DNA of 33,475 nucleotides, taken from assembly GCA_018716565.1 (NCBI GenBank), contig DVJT01000076.1, positions 1-33,475 on the forward strand. The letters run 5' to 3'. The DNA is from Candidatus Avigastranaerophilus faecigallinarum. GTDB taxonomy: Bacteria; Cyanobacteriota; Vampirovibrionia; Gastranaerophilales; Gastranaerophilaceae. The position numbers were made by a program, and so were the translations under genes. The notes under the pieces were generated by a model that was given only the letters and a program-made list of their open reading frames with translations, was not told the origin of the DNA and ran no database searches. Positions 15,673 to 23,429 of the stretch are shown here, one piece after another. Each line of letters begins with the position of its first letter. The first letter of the stretch is position 1.

Positions 15673-16284
15673 ATGGAAGAAAATAACACAAATAATCAAA
15701 ATGAAGGTATGAAAGAAACAGATAAACATGTCTGTTTTGAAAATCATTGTTGGAAAAAATGTTTAGCAATGATATGTGCAGCATTTATTGGAGGATTTCT
15801 TGCTTTTTATTTTGTTGCAGATCAAATGATGCATAAATACTATAGACCTCATTTTAATCCTTATAAATTTGAGAAAAGAATGTTTGATGATATTGACAGA
15901 ATGTATAAGCAAGATATGAAAGCTTTTGAAGATGCTTTTAATATGAAAGACAGATTCCATAAGATGAAAAAAATGCATGAAGCTGATTTTGGCATGCCAA
16001 TATTTATGATGGACTCAGTAAAAATTAAAACAGAATTTGATGATAATAAATTCAATATTATTGTAGGTCTAAAACCTTTTCAAAATGATGAAAATAAGAT
16101 TAACTACAACGTAGAAGGAAGAAAATTGACTGTTTTCGGAAATTCGCAAGTGCAAGATAAAGAATATGAACAAGATGTTGCTTTTTCTCAAGATTTTATA
16201 CTTCCTGAAAATGCAGACACTGCAAATATTTCTAAATATAAAGAAGGACACAAACTCATAATTTCTGTTCCTATAAAGGAATAG
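15673..16284 (+). CDS. Membrane-anchored alpha-crystallin (Hsp20-like) protein
   Basis: 203 residues. A polar N-terminus with two Cys near 21-26 leads into one hydrophobic helix at about 30-49. A Met-, Lys-, Asp- and Phe-rich helical stretch follows (about 60-110). Residues from about 115 to the end resemble an alpha-crystallin domain: VKIKTEFDDNKFNIIVGLKP, NVEGRKLTVFG, then FSQDFILPENAD and a terminal GHKLIISVPIKE. This is the beta-strand order and hydrophobic pattern of small heat-shock proteins. Ordinary family members are soluble holdases; a membrane tether is unusual. AAAGGAAG precedes the ATG at good spacing. The assignment rests on pattern only. Confidence 0.75.
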   Translation: MEENNTNNQNEGMKETDKHVCFENHCWKKCLAMICAAFIGGFLAFYFVADQMMHKYYRPHFNPYKFEKRMFDDIDRMYKQDMKAFEDAFNMKDRFHKMKKMHEADFGMPIFMMDSVKIKTEFDDNKFNIIVGLKPFQNDENKINYNVEGRKLTVFGNSQVQDKEYEQDVAFSQDFILPENADTANISKYKEGHKLIISVPIKE

Positions 16285-16299
16285 AATCTGTATAAAATA

Positions 16300-16331
16300 A
16301 AAACAGGGCTAAAATACTTTAGCCCTGTTTT
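16300..16331. terminator. Shared bidirectional terminator at 16300-16331
   Basis: A 14-base perfect inverted repeat AAAACAGGGCTAAA (16300-16313) / TTTAGCCCTGTTTT (16318-16331) with a 4-base loop. It ends the Hsp20-like gene on the plus strand and touches the stop codon of the minus-strand gene at 16331. Confidence 0.87.
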
Positions 16332-16561
16332 TATGCTTCAATAAATAATCTTCTGCCTACAATATTGGGTTTACCATTATAATACCCTGCAAAATAACCA
16401 CCTTTTACCGGACGATTAATTGCATAGTTGTTTCTGTTTTGTGGCTGTACAAAAGGATTTTCAAAAGGATTGTATCCTGTATTTGTTGAATTAATATTTT
16501 GAGTAGATACACTTGGAGTGTAGAAAACTTGTGCTACCATATTTTTTAGGTTGTTAATCAT
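16331..16561 (-). CDS. Small orphan protein, Asn/Tyr-rich
   Basis: 76 residues, not recognised. The N-terminus MINNLKNMVAQVFY may form a short amphipathic helix. The middle is rich in Asn, Pro and Gln (NPFENPFVQPQNRNN) and likely disordered. The C-terminus GGYFAGYYNGKPNIVGRRLF is Gly- and aromatic-rich. AAGGAAAAG lies just before the ATG. It is a single gene that shares a terminator with its convergent neighbour. Confidence 0.72.
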   Translation of the reverse strand: MINNLKNMVAQVFYTPSVSTQNINSTNTGYNPFENPFVQPQNRNNYAINRPVKGGYFAGYYNGKPNIVGRRLFIEA

Positions 16562-17074
16562 TTACTTTTCCTTTGTACTTTACACATGTAATTATTAATG
16601 ATAAAACTTACTTTGTCATTATTATACAATTTTTTATTAGAAAAAATTGTAATTTATTATAAAAAATACATCTTTTGTTGTATTCGTTAAAGATAGTTTA
16701 AATTCATGTTTAAAAGCTTCTTTCATGTGGAATAGTCAACTTATAAGTCGCAAAAGAAAACAAAATAAGATATACAAAAATAAATGAATATATTGATATA
16801 ACTTGTATTACCAATTAATATGGGCCGTGTCGTTATACACCGGATTTAATAAAAGTAAGGTATACTGGTTCTATTTGTTTATATTTGTTTTAATTTATCT
16901 TTAATTTTGAATTTGTGATTGAAATAATAAAATAATAATAAAAATAATAGAAACAAAAAGACAACGAATGCCAAATTAAAAAGTAGCAAAAGTTAATAAA
17001 AATTGTTTATAGCCTAGTATTCTATAATGAAATACTGTTGTGCTTTATAGACATTTGTTAAATTTTGTTAATAC
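16562..17074. other. Long gene-free stretch upstream of the prepilin gene
   Basis: About 510 bp of very AT-rich sequence before the prepilin promoter. It holds no convincing open frame, tRNA or riboswitch that I recognise. Two things stand out. One is a short GC-richer island at about 16820-16846 (GGGCCGTGTCG, then CACCGG). The other is a TATAAT at 17023-17028 within a small inverted repeat AGTATT / AATACT. An unknown small RNA cannot be excluded. Confidence 0.4.
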
Positions 17075-17103
17075 TTGACGAATTGTTAAAAAAAGTATAC
17101 AAT
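17075..17103 (+). promoter_or_regulatory. Strong promoter of the first prepilin gene
   Basis: TTGACG (17075-17080), 17 bases and TACAAT (17098-17103). This is among the closest matches to the sigma-70 consensus in the window, giving a leader of about 40 bases with AAAGG before the ATG. Confidence 0.75.
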
Positions 17104-17149
17104 TTACTGGTATTTGGAAAAAGTTTTGAAAAAACGAAAGGTAAAAATT

Positions 17150-17761
17150 ATGAAAAAATTAGGTTTCACCCTTGCCGAAGTTTTAATTACTTTGGTTATC
17201 ATCGGTGTAATCGCTGCTATGACAGTTCCTACATTGATGAACAATACTAATGCTCAAGAATATCGTTCAGCATTAAAGAAAGCTATTGCAGGTTTAAACC
17301 AAGCATTAACATTGAACTATGCTTTAGAAGGTTTATCTGCTCAAGATTATTCAACTGGTACAGCATTAGTTACTGATGTATTTAAGAGAAGAATGAGTGT
17401 AATTGAAGGTGATACATCATTCACTAGTACAGGTTGTGCTGGTTCAGATGTATTTACAACAGCAGATGGTATGATGTTCTGTGTAACAGGTTTCTCTTCT
17501 GCGCAAAATGATGCTCAAGGTTCTATTTGTGACTCATACAATACAACAGGTTGTGTATCTGGTGCTACTGAAGCAAACCCAGCTCCAAGTGCAAATATTT
17601 GGATAGACGTAAACGGTGTTAAAAAACCAAACCAACCAACTACAAATTCTTCAAGACCAAGAGATATTTACCAAGCTACAATTTATGCTCAAAAAGTTGT
17701 TCCTTATGGTGCTCCAACTCAAGGTGTAATGTATGAAAAAGGAACAGATGGTGCTAACTAA
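17150..17761 (+). CDS. Type IV prepilin-like protein (pseudopilin), copy 1
   Basis: 203 residues from the ATG at 17150, chosen because AAAGG lies just upstream and the class III leader then starts correctly; the frame extends to a TTG at 17114. The leader KKLG is followed by FTLAEVLITLVIIGVIAAM, with cleavage expected between Gly5 and Phe6 and Glu at +5. The mature globular part has about four conserved Cys (GCAG, FCVTG, ICDSYNTTGC) and the motif IWIDVNGVKKPN near the end. It would be inserted in the inner membrane, processed by a PilD-type peptidase and possibly assembled into a pilus or pseudopilus. No assembly genes are nearby. C-ending codons such as AAC and TTC are more frequent than in its neighbours. 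With the strong promoter and terminator, this suggests high expression. Confidence 0.9.
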   Translation: MKKLGFTLAEVLITLVIIGVIAAMTVPTLMNNTNAQEYRSALKKAIAGLNQALTLNYALEGLSAQDYSTGTALVTDVFKRRMSVIEGDTSFTSTGCAGSDVFTTADGMMFCVTGFSSAQNDAQGSICDSYNTTGCVSGATEANPAPSANIWIDVNGVKKPNQPTTNSSRPRDIYQATIYAQKVVPYGAPTQGVMYEKGTDGAN

Positions 17762-17795
17762 TAATTAGCGTTGTTAATTAGACTAAAAGGTTAGG

Positions 17796-17826
17796 CAAGA
17801 GGTGATTCATTCACCTCTTGTTTTTT
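17796..17826 (+). terminator. Terminator after the first prepilin gene
   Basis: A 10-base perfect inverted repeat CAAGAGGTGA (17796-17805) / TCACCTCTTG (17811-17820), loop TTCAT, followed by six T. It is about 35 bases after the stop. Confidence 0.92.
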
Positions 17827-17936
17827 ATATAGAATAAATATACATACTGTAATAAAAAACTCATATTTCTTGACTTATAAATATTTATTCAGATATCATG
17901 TGACTATTAAAGGGAAAGGATTGGGGTATATAATTT

Positions 17937-18530
17937 ATGAGAAATTCATCAATGTATAGATCAAACTTATCAGATGAAAAAATAGCTTTTTTATCTGAAT
18001 TAAAAAGTCAAAGGGAATATAGCCAAAATCAACAGGACGATTATACCCCTAAAGCATATAAAAGACCTAGTAAACAAAAGGAACTGGATCTTTTATGGCA
18101 GAATTTTAAGATTAATCCAAAAGAAGAAAAATCTCCGGGAGTATATTTGTTAACCGGATTTATAGCCGGAGCTTTATGCATGTTTATTATGAATGCAATT
18201 TTAAGTATTAGTTCGAATCTACCTGCTGATACATCTTCTGCATCTTTGGGACAACCAAAGTTTGAAAAGAAAATAATGAGAAAAAGTAAACTGCCACAAA
18301 TTACATCTAGTATTTCAGTAGTCCCTGCAACATCTGAAGCTGTTGATGAGGTGGTTATTCCTACTGTTGAAACATATACAGTAAAAGAGGGTGACTCTAT
18401 GAGCTCTATTGTTTTCAGGTTTTATGGTAAATATGATCCTGCAAAAGTAGAAAAAATAAGACAAGTGAATAAATTGACTAATGCTCATAAACTTTCTATT
18501 GGACAAAAGTTAATAATTCCGCTTGATTAA
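17937..18530 (+). CDS. Single-pass membrane protein with C-terminal LysM domain
   Basis: 197 residues. A polar, Ser/Gln/Lys-rich cytoplasmic part (1-66) is followed by one membrane helix at about 69-91 and a Ser/Pro/Val-rich linker. A LysM domain at about 146-196 begins TYTVKEGDSMSSIVFRFYG and ends LSIGQKLIIPLD. LysM domains bind peptidoglycan or other N-acetylglucosamine polymers. The topology puts LysM outside the membrane, so the protein could tether the envelope to the wall. GGGG lies about 11 bases before the ATG, and a second ATG at 17952 is in frame. It is a single gene with its own terminator. Confidence 0.85.
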   Translation: MRNSSMYRSNLSDEKIAFLSELKSQREYSQNQQDDYTPKAYKRPSKQKELDLLWQNFKINPKEEKSPGVYLLTGFIAGALCMFIMNAILSISSNLPADTSSASLGQPKFEKKIMRKSKLPQITSSISVVPATSEAVDEVVIPTVETYTVKEGDSMSSIVFRFYGKYDPAKVEKIRQVNKLTNAHKLSIGQKLIIPLD

Positions 18531-18545
18531 AAATTCTGAACATAA

Positions 18546-18577
18546 GTAAGCCCTCTCGATATGAGAGGGCTTACTGT
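18546..18577 (+). terminator. Terminator after the LysM gene
   Basis: A 12-base perfect inverted repeat GTAAGCCCTCTC (18546-18557) / GAGAGGGCTTAC (18563-18574) with loop GATAT, followed by TGTTTA. The T-tract is weak but the stem is strong. Confidence 0.75.
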
Positions 18578-18610
18578 TTATATTTGAAATACATCAGGTT
18601 TGTTTAGAAT

Positions 18611-18643
18611 AAAAAAAGAACAGAATTTATAATGATTCTGTTC
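18611..18643 (-). terminator. Terminator after gatB
   Basis: A 9-base perfect inverted repeat GAACAGAAT (18618-18626) / ATTCTGTTC (18635-18643). The run of A at 18611-18617 becomes the T-tract on the minus strand, about 30 bases after the gatB stop. Confidence 0.85.
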
Positions 18644-18672
18644 ATAAAAATATATTTTGCTTTCTGTTAAAT

Positions 18673-20133
18673 TTAATTATTTAATGCTTCCTTTAATAAT
18701 TTATTTAATAATTGGGGATTTGCTCTGCCTTGAGTTTCTTTCATTACTTGTCCAACGAAGAAGCCGAATAACTTATCTCTTCCGTTTCTGTATAATTCAA
18801 CTTGAGACGGATTAGCATCAACAACTTTTTTACAGATTTCTTTTAGTGCTCCTTCATCAGATATTACGCTTAGACCTTGTTTTTCAACAATTTCCTTAGC
18901 GCTTCCACCTTCTTTTAACAATGTAATTACTATTTGCTTACCTATGTTGTTTGAGATAGCGCCTGATGTAACCATATTAATTAATTCTGCAAACGATTCA
19001 GCTGTTAATTTTGTTTCTTCAATTGTAACTTTTTCTTCTTTTAAGAAAGCAGCAATTTCTTTCATTAAGAAGTTGTTTGCAACTTTGGCATCAGCACCTA
19101 AAGCTACAACTTTATCATAAAATAGTGCTATATCTTGTTGTTCAACTAACACATTAGCATCATATGGAGTTAATCCGTATGAAACATAACGTTCTCTTCT
19201 TTTTTGAGGAAGCTCAGGCATTTTTGCAGCTATTTCATTTACCCATTCTCTTGAGATTTCTAATGGCATCAAATCAGGTTCCGGGAAATATCTGTAATCA
19301 TGAGCATCTTCTTTTCCTCTCATAGATTTTGTAACGCCTTGATTATCATCCCATAATCTTGTTTCTTGAACCACTTCTTCACCTGCTTCTACAAGGTCAA
19401 TTTGTCTGTCTATTTCATATTCAATAGCTCTTTGAAGTGCTCTAAAACTATTTACGTTTTTAATTTCTGCTCTTGTACCGAATTTTTTTTGACCATAAGG
19501 TCTTATAGAAATATTCGCATCACATCTCATTGAACCTTCTTCTAAGTTTCCGTCGCATACGCCTATATATCTTAGAGTAGTTCTTAATTCTTCCATATAT
19601 GCTCTTGCTTCATCGGATGAACGCATATCAGGTTCTGACACGATTTCTAATAATGGTGTTCCTGCTCTGTTTAAGTCAACTAAAGAATAACTTGAGCCTG
19701 CAATTCCTGATGAACCCATATGAACGAGTTTACCGGCATCTTCTTCTAAGTGAGCTCTTGTTATACCTATTCTTTTTCCTTCTATATCAATATAACCATT
19801 TACACAAATTGGTTGGTCATATTGTGAAATTTGGTAACCTTTTGGAAGATCAGGATAAAAATATTGCTTTCTGTCAAATTTACAGTATTGAGGAATTGTA
19901 CAGTTTAAAGCCAAACCTGTTAATATGGCCATATTAACTGCCTCTTTATTTAGAACCGGTAATACGCCAGGCATGCCAAGGGTAATAGGGCTTATTTGAG
20001 TATTTTGTTCATTACCGAATTCTGTAGAGTCACATGCAAAAATTTTAGATTTTGTTTTCAATTGAGCATGTACTTCTAAACCTATTACAACTTCATATTT
20101 TTTTCTTAATTCTTCCATTGTCCCAGTTGTCAT
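18673..20133 (-). CDS. gatB: Aspartyl/glutamyl-tRNA(Asn/Gln) amidotransferase subunit B
   Basis: Subunit of GatCAB, which converts mischarged Glu-tRNA-Gln or Asp-tRNA-Asn to the amide form. The N-terminal region has VVIGLEVHAQLKTKSKIF near 15-32, then DRKQYFYPDLPKGYQISQ and RAHLEEDAGKL. The family signature LLEIVSEPDMRSSDEARAY is in the middle. The C-terminal YqeY-like domain that contacts tRNA begins near 385 (SGAISNNIGKQI). At 486 residues it is full length. AGAGGG is placed well before the ATG at 20133. gatA and gatC are not adjacent. Confidence 0.97.
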   Translation of the reverse strand: MTTGTMEELRKKYEVVIGLEVHAQLKTKSKIFACDSTEFGNEQNTQISPITLGMPGVLPVLNKEAVNMAILTGLALNCTIPQYCKFDRKQYFYPDLPKGYQISQYDQPICVNGYIDIEGKRIGITRAHLEEDAGKLVHMGSSGIAGSSYSLVDLNRAGTPLLEIVSEPDMRSSDEARAYMEELRTTLRYIGVCDGNLEEGSMRCDANISIRPYGQKKFGTRAEIKNVNSFRALQRAIEYEIDRQIDLVEAGEEVVQETRLWDDNQGVTKSMRGKEDAHDYRYFPEPDLMPLEISREWVNEIAAKMPELPQKRRERYVSYGLTPYDANVLVEQQDIALFYDKVVALGADAKVANNFLMKEIAAFLKEEKVTIEETKLTAESFAELINMVTSGAISNNIGKQIVITLLKEGGSAKEIVEKQGLSVISDEGALKEICKKVVDANPSQVELYRNGRDKLFGFFVGQVMKETQGRANPQLLNKLLKEALNN

Positions 20134-20204
20134 TTTAAAACCCTCTGTTTGTTTAATTTTCAGTAAAAATCATATCATGAATATACTTGTATAACAAAAA
20201 AATT

Positions 20205-20222
20205 ATAGATTTTGAAATCTAT
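20205..20222. promoter_or_regulatory. Perfect 8+8 palindrome over the promoter of the 20261 operon
   Basis: ATAGATTT (20205-20212), TG, AAATCTAT (20215-20222). The second half overlaps the -35 element, the arrangement expected of a repressor operator. Autoregulation by the Crp/Fnr-type protein encoded in the same operon is possible, but the site does not match the classical TGTGA or TTGAT half-sites. Confidence 0.5.
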
Positions 20223-20239
20223 TTTAAATGTAGTAAAAT
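20212..20239 (+). promoter_or_regulatory. Promoter of the secreted-protein / Crp-like operon
   Basis: TTGAAA (20212-20217), 16 bases and TAAAAT (20234-20239), about 21 bases before the ATG at 20261. Confidence 0.55.
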
Positions 20240-20260
20240 GTCAAATAGATTGGTGGATAT

Positions 20261-21394
20261 ATGAAAAAGAAAATAATTGCAATATTTATATTATTAGGAA
20301 TATCTTTCTCGGATGGTTTATTAATGGTACAGGCACAAGAACCGTTCAAAGGATATATTGAAGAGACCGATTTAAAAAATAAAGAGAATGATAAAATATT
20401 TACTAAAGAAAAAGAAAAACTGGAAGGTAATAAAGTTGTTGAATTAACGGTATCTCAGGTTTTAGCCGGTACAACATCTGTTGAAGGAGATGAATTTTTT
20501 GCTGAGGTTTCAGAAGATGTTTTAGCCGGAAGCGGTGTACTTTTACCTAAAGGTACTGTAGCGCACGGTATCATAAGAAATATAGTAGATCCTAAAAGAA
20601 TGGGCCGAGATGGATATATAGAACTTTCTTTTGATTATTTAATTACTCCGGATGGAAGAGAAATACCAATTCAAGGTGAAATGACTTCTAAATTACATCC
20701 TGCTAAATCAGTAGCTAAAGTTGCGGGAGAAAATATTGCTTATACAGCAGTAGGCGGTGTAACAGGTGCAATGGCTGCTCTAGAAATAGCAGGTATACCG
20801 GGTGCAGTTGCAAGCCAAGGTTATACCTTAGCTGGTGGTGCTGCAATCGGTGGACTTATTGCACTCGGTATGAGCTTCTTCAGAAAAGGAAGTGATGTTC
20901 TAATTTCTCCCGGTGATGAAATTAAAGTTAAAATAGTTAGTTCTGAACCTATTCAAGTTATGACACATGAAGCAGTAAGACAAGATGAACTTGAATATGA
21001 AGGTCTTGAGGTAGATATATCTGATGTTTTCTTGGAAAAAGATCCATTTGACCATTTAAATACAATTTCTTTGGATTTAATAATAAAAAATAATTCAAAA
21101 TCCGATTTTTCAAGTTTTGATATTGAACTGGTTAATGATTTGCATAATTCATATCATCCTTCAATTTTCTCTGATTACAAAAATTCACTGGCTATGAAAA
21201 CAATAAAAAAAGGTGAAAATGTCTCGGGTATTTTGTCTTTTTCCGTAGATAATCCAAACAGACAGCATTGGTTGGTTTTTTATGACAGAAGAACACATAA
21301 ACCGCTTGCTAAAATTTCTATAGATAATGCTATAAAAGATTTGAAAATTACTGATTTAACGGAAAAAAGAAAAAAGAGAAAGAAAGTATTTTAG
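20261..21394 (+). CDS. Secreted or envelope protein with glycine-rich hydrophobic segment, unknown function
   Basis: 377 residues. The signal peptide has a hydrophobic core at about 4-22 and probable cleavage after VQAQ near 26. A beta-rich domain (about 55-145) contains VLAGSGVLLPKGTVAHG and ELSFDYLITPDGREIPI. A Gly/Ala-rich hydrophobic stretch at about 160-205 (GGVTGAMAALEIAGIPGAVA, GGAAIGGLIALGM) could insert in a membrane. A second beta-rich domain (about 240-355) looks like an Ig-type fold, and the C-terminus is very basic (KRKKRKK). I cannot name the family. The stop is 1 base from the start of the Crp-like gene, so the two are coupled. Confidence 0.85.
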   Translation: MKKKIIAIFILLGISFSDGLLMVQAQEPFKGYIEETDLKNKENDKIFTKEKEKLEGNKVVELTVSQVLAGTTSVEGDEFFAEVSEDVLAGSGVLLPKGTVAHGIIRNIVDPKRMGRDGYIELSFDYLITPDGREIPIQGEMTSKLHPAKSVAKVAGENIAYTAVGGVTGAMAALEIAGIPGAVASQGYTLAGGAAIGGLIALGMSFFRKGSDVLISPGDEIKVKIVSSEPIQVMTHEAVRQDELEYEGLEVDISDVFLEKDPFDHLNTISLDLIIKNNSKSDFSSFDIELVNDLHNSYHPSIFSDYKNSLAMKTIKKGENVSGILSFSVDNPNRQHWLVFYDRRTHKPLAKISIDNAIKDLKITDLTEKRKKRKKVF

Positions 21395-21395
21395 A

Positions 21396-22031
21396 ATGCT
21401 TGATGTAGATTTGTTTGAGAAAATTAGTAATGACGGAGTTCTTGAACTTTTAAAGTGTATTGGTATAAAAACCAAAGTTTTCCGCAAAAATGCTTATATA
21501 TTAAAAACTTCAGCCAAAATTAATTATTTGGGAGTAATTTTAGGTGGCAGTGCAGTTATTCAAAAAACTGATACACTTGGGAATATAACTATAGTTGAAA
21601 GATTAAAAATTAATGATATTTTTGGTCATAACATAGTATGTTGCGGTTTAGATAAAAGTCCTGTTGATATTATTGCCGAAAATGAGTGTGAGGTTTTATT
21701 TTTACCTTTTGAGAAAGTTATTACCCCTTGTGAAAAACTTTGCCATTATCATTTGCAATTAATAAAAAATGTAATGAAGATGATTTCAAAAAGAAATTCT
21801 CTTTTAAATGATAAAATTGATATTATTGCTCAAAAAACCACTCGTGATAAGATTTTGGCATTATTAGAAACATTTAGGAATGGAGAAAGGGTTTTTTCAA
21901 TTCCATATTCACGAGAAGAAATGGCAAAATTTCTATGTGTTGATAGAAGCGCAATGTCAAGAGAATTGTGCAAAATGCGAGATGAAGGAATATTAAGGTT
22001 TAATAAAAATCATTTCGAACTGATTAAATAA
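21396..22031 (+). CDS. Crp/Fnr family transcriptional regulator
   Basis: 211 residues with a cyclic-nucleotide-binding-type beta roll (about 25-110), a dimer helix (about 115-150) and a winged helix-turn-helix. The recognition helix region is YSREEMAKFLCVDRSAMSRE at 171-190, close to the family consensus. The N-terminal Cys cluster of iron-sulfur FNR proteins is absent; the Cys residues (Cys82, Cys83, Cys112, Cys116) lie elsewhere. The effector cannot be deduced. It starts 1 base after the envelope-protein gene, so it probably controls, or responds with, that gene. Its stop is 11 bases from the convergent obgE stop. Confidence 0.93.
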   Translation: MLDVDLFEKISNDGVLELLKCIGIKTKVFRKNAYILKTSAKINYLGVILGGSAVIQKTDTLGNITIVERLKINDIFGHNIVCCGLDKSPVDIIAENECEVLFLPFEKVITPCEKLCHYHLQLIKNVMKMISKRNSLLNDKIDIIAQKTTRDKILALLETFRNGERVFSIPYSREEMAKFLCVDRSAMSRELCKMRDEGILRFNKNHFELIK

Positions 22032-22042
22032 AAAATTATTTA

Positions 22043-23308
22043 TCAATATAAATAATCAAATTCTAAATGTCCGATTTTAACAATGTCACCTTCTTGAACG
22101 CCTGCTTCTTTTAATGCATCAAAAACACCCATTGCTTTTAATATATTTTGGAATCTGTATAATTGTTCAGTATTTCTTCCGTCTGTAACATTTGCAAGTC
22201 TGAAAATTTTTCCGCCTTCAACTACAAATGTATGTTTATCAACTTTATAAACGCTGTATGAGCTGTCATCATTATCCATAGCACCGTCATCTTCTTCAAC
22301 ATCGACAACAATAACGGGTTTGGGTATTTCATCAACTTTTTTTGATACAAAGTGCATAAATTCTGTTAAATTTTCTCTTGTTGCTGCTGAAATTAAAAAT
22401 ACGTCGTCAGATAATTTTTTAAATTCTTGCATATAGTGTTGTCTTGTTTCTTCATCAACAGAATCAATCTTATTTAAAGCTACTATTTGATAAACAGATG
22501 CTAATTGTTCAGAGTGCTTTTTTAATTCTTCGTTGATAATTTTATAATTTTTTATAGGATCTTCTTCTGTTAAATCGACTAAATGTATTAAGAAACGGCA
22601 TCTTTCAACATGTCTTAAAAATTCGTGACCCAAACCTATACCTTCAGAAGCACCTTCTATAAGACCTGGGATATCCGCAATAACATAACCGTCTCCGCTG
22701 TCTTTTTTAACTACGCCCAAGTGTGGAACTAATGTTGTGAAGGGATAATCTGCGATTTTAGGTTTAGCACTGCTGACAGAGCTTATTAATGTTGATTTTC
22801 CTGCATTTGGCATTCCTAATAAGCCTACATCAGCTAATAACTTAAGTTCAAGTTCTAAAGTTCTTTCAATTCCGTTTTCTCCGGGTTCACAAAATTGTGG
22901 TGCTCTTTTTTGTGCGGTTGCAAAACAAGCATTGCCTCTTCCGCCGCGACCGCCTTGTGCTATCATTATTGTTTGTTCATTTGTATTTAGGTCTGCTATT
23001 ATTTTCCCAGTTGATACATCTTTAACAACTGTACCTACTGGAACTTTTATATATAAATCTTTACCGCATTTACCGTGTTGAGTTTTTATATATCCGTTTT
23101 CACCGTTTTCTGCTTTAAAAACAGATTGAAATTGGAAGTCCATTAATGTAGACATATCTTCCGTTGCAATAAGATATATGTCTCCGCCTTTGCCTCCGTT
23201 ACCGCCCGCGGGACCTCCTTTATCTACATATTTTTCCCTTCTCCAGGCAACTATACCATTGCCTCCTTTTCCTGAAAGGATTTTTATTCTTGTTTTATCT
23301 ATAAACAT
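22043..23308 (-). CDS. obgE: GTPase Obg/CgtA
   Basis: Essential GTPase of 50S ribosome assembly and stress signalling. The N-terminal glycine-rich Obg fold (1-158) is clear, with GGPAGGNGGKGGD at 31-43. The G domain has G1 GMPNAGKS (165-172), switch I DYPFTTL (187-193), G3 DIPG (212-215) and NKID. A C-terminal OCT domain (about 345-421) ends in the typical HLEFDYLY. It is 421 residues long. The stop is TGA followed at once by an in-frame TAA; among the 37 complete or stop-containing genes here it is the only one ending in TGA. Single gene on the minus strand. Confidence 0.97.
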   Translation of the reverse strand: MFIDKTRIKILSGKGGNGIVAWRREKYVDKGGPAGGNGGKGGDIYLIATEDMSTLMDFQFQSVFKAENGENGYIKTQHGKCGKDLYIKVPVGTVVKDVSTGKIIADLNTNEQTIMIAQGGRGGRGNACFATAQKRAPQFCEPGENGIERTLELELKLLADVGLLGMPNAGKSTLISSVSSAKPKIADYPFTTLVPHLGVVKKDSGDGYVIADIPGLIEGASEGIGLGHEFLRHVERCRFLIHLVDLTEEDPIKNYKIINEELKKHSEQLASVYQIVALNKIDSVDEETRQHYMQEFKKLSDDVFLISAATRENLTEFMHFVSKKVDEIPKPVIVVDVEEDDGAMDNDDSSYSVYKVDKHTFVVEGGKIFRLANVTDGRNTEQLYRFQNILKAMGVFDALKEAGVQEGDIVKIGHLEFDYLY

Positions 23309-23429
23309 ACCATTTCTTTCTTCAAGTACGTTTTATTATAAAACAAACAAAATGATTTTATATTGCTAAACCGTAAGTTCGTAAATTGATTTAACATATA
23401 TTATTTTATTCAATCTATCTTTTGGTATA

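Noticed and set aside
17065-17250. 61-codon frame at the start of the prepilin gene
   Set aside because: It is the +1 frame reading of the prepilin leader region and ends inside the gene. The prepilin frame carries the leader motif and Shine-Dalgarno.
19599-19937. 112-codon plus-strand frame inside gatB
   Set aside because: Antisense of strongly conserved gatB codons, with a Leu-rich artefact composition.
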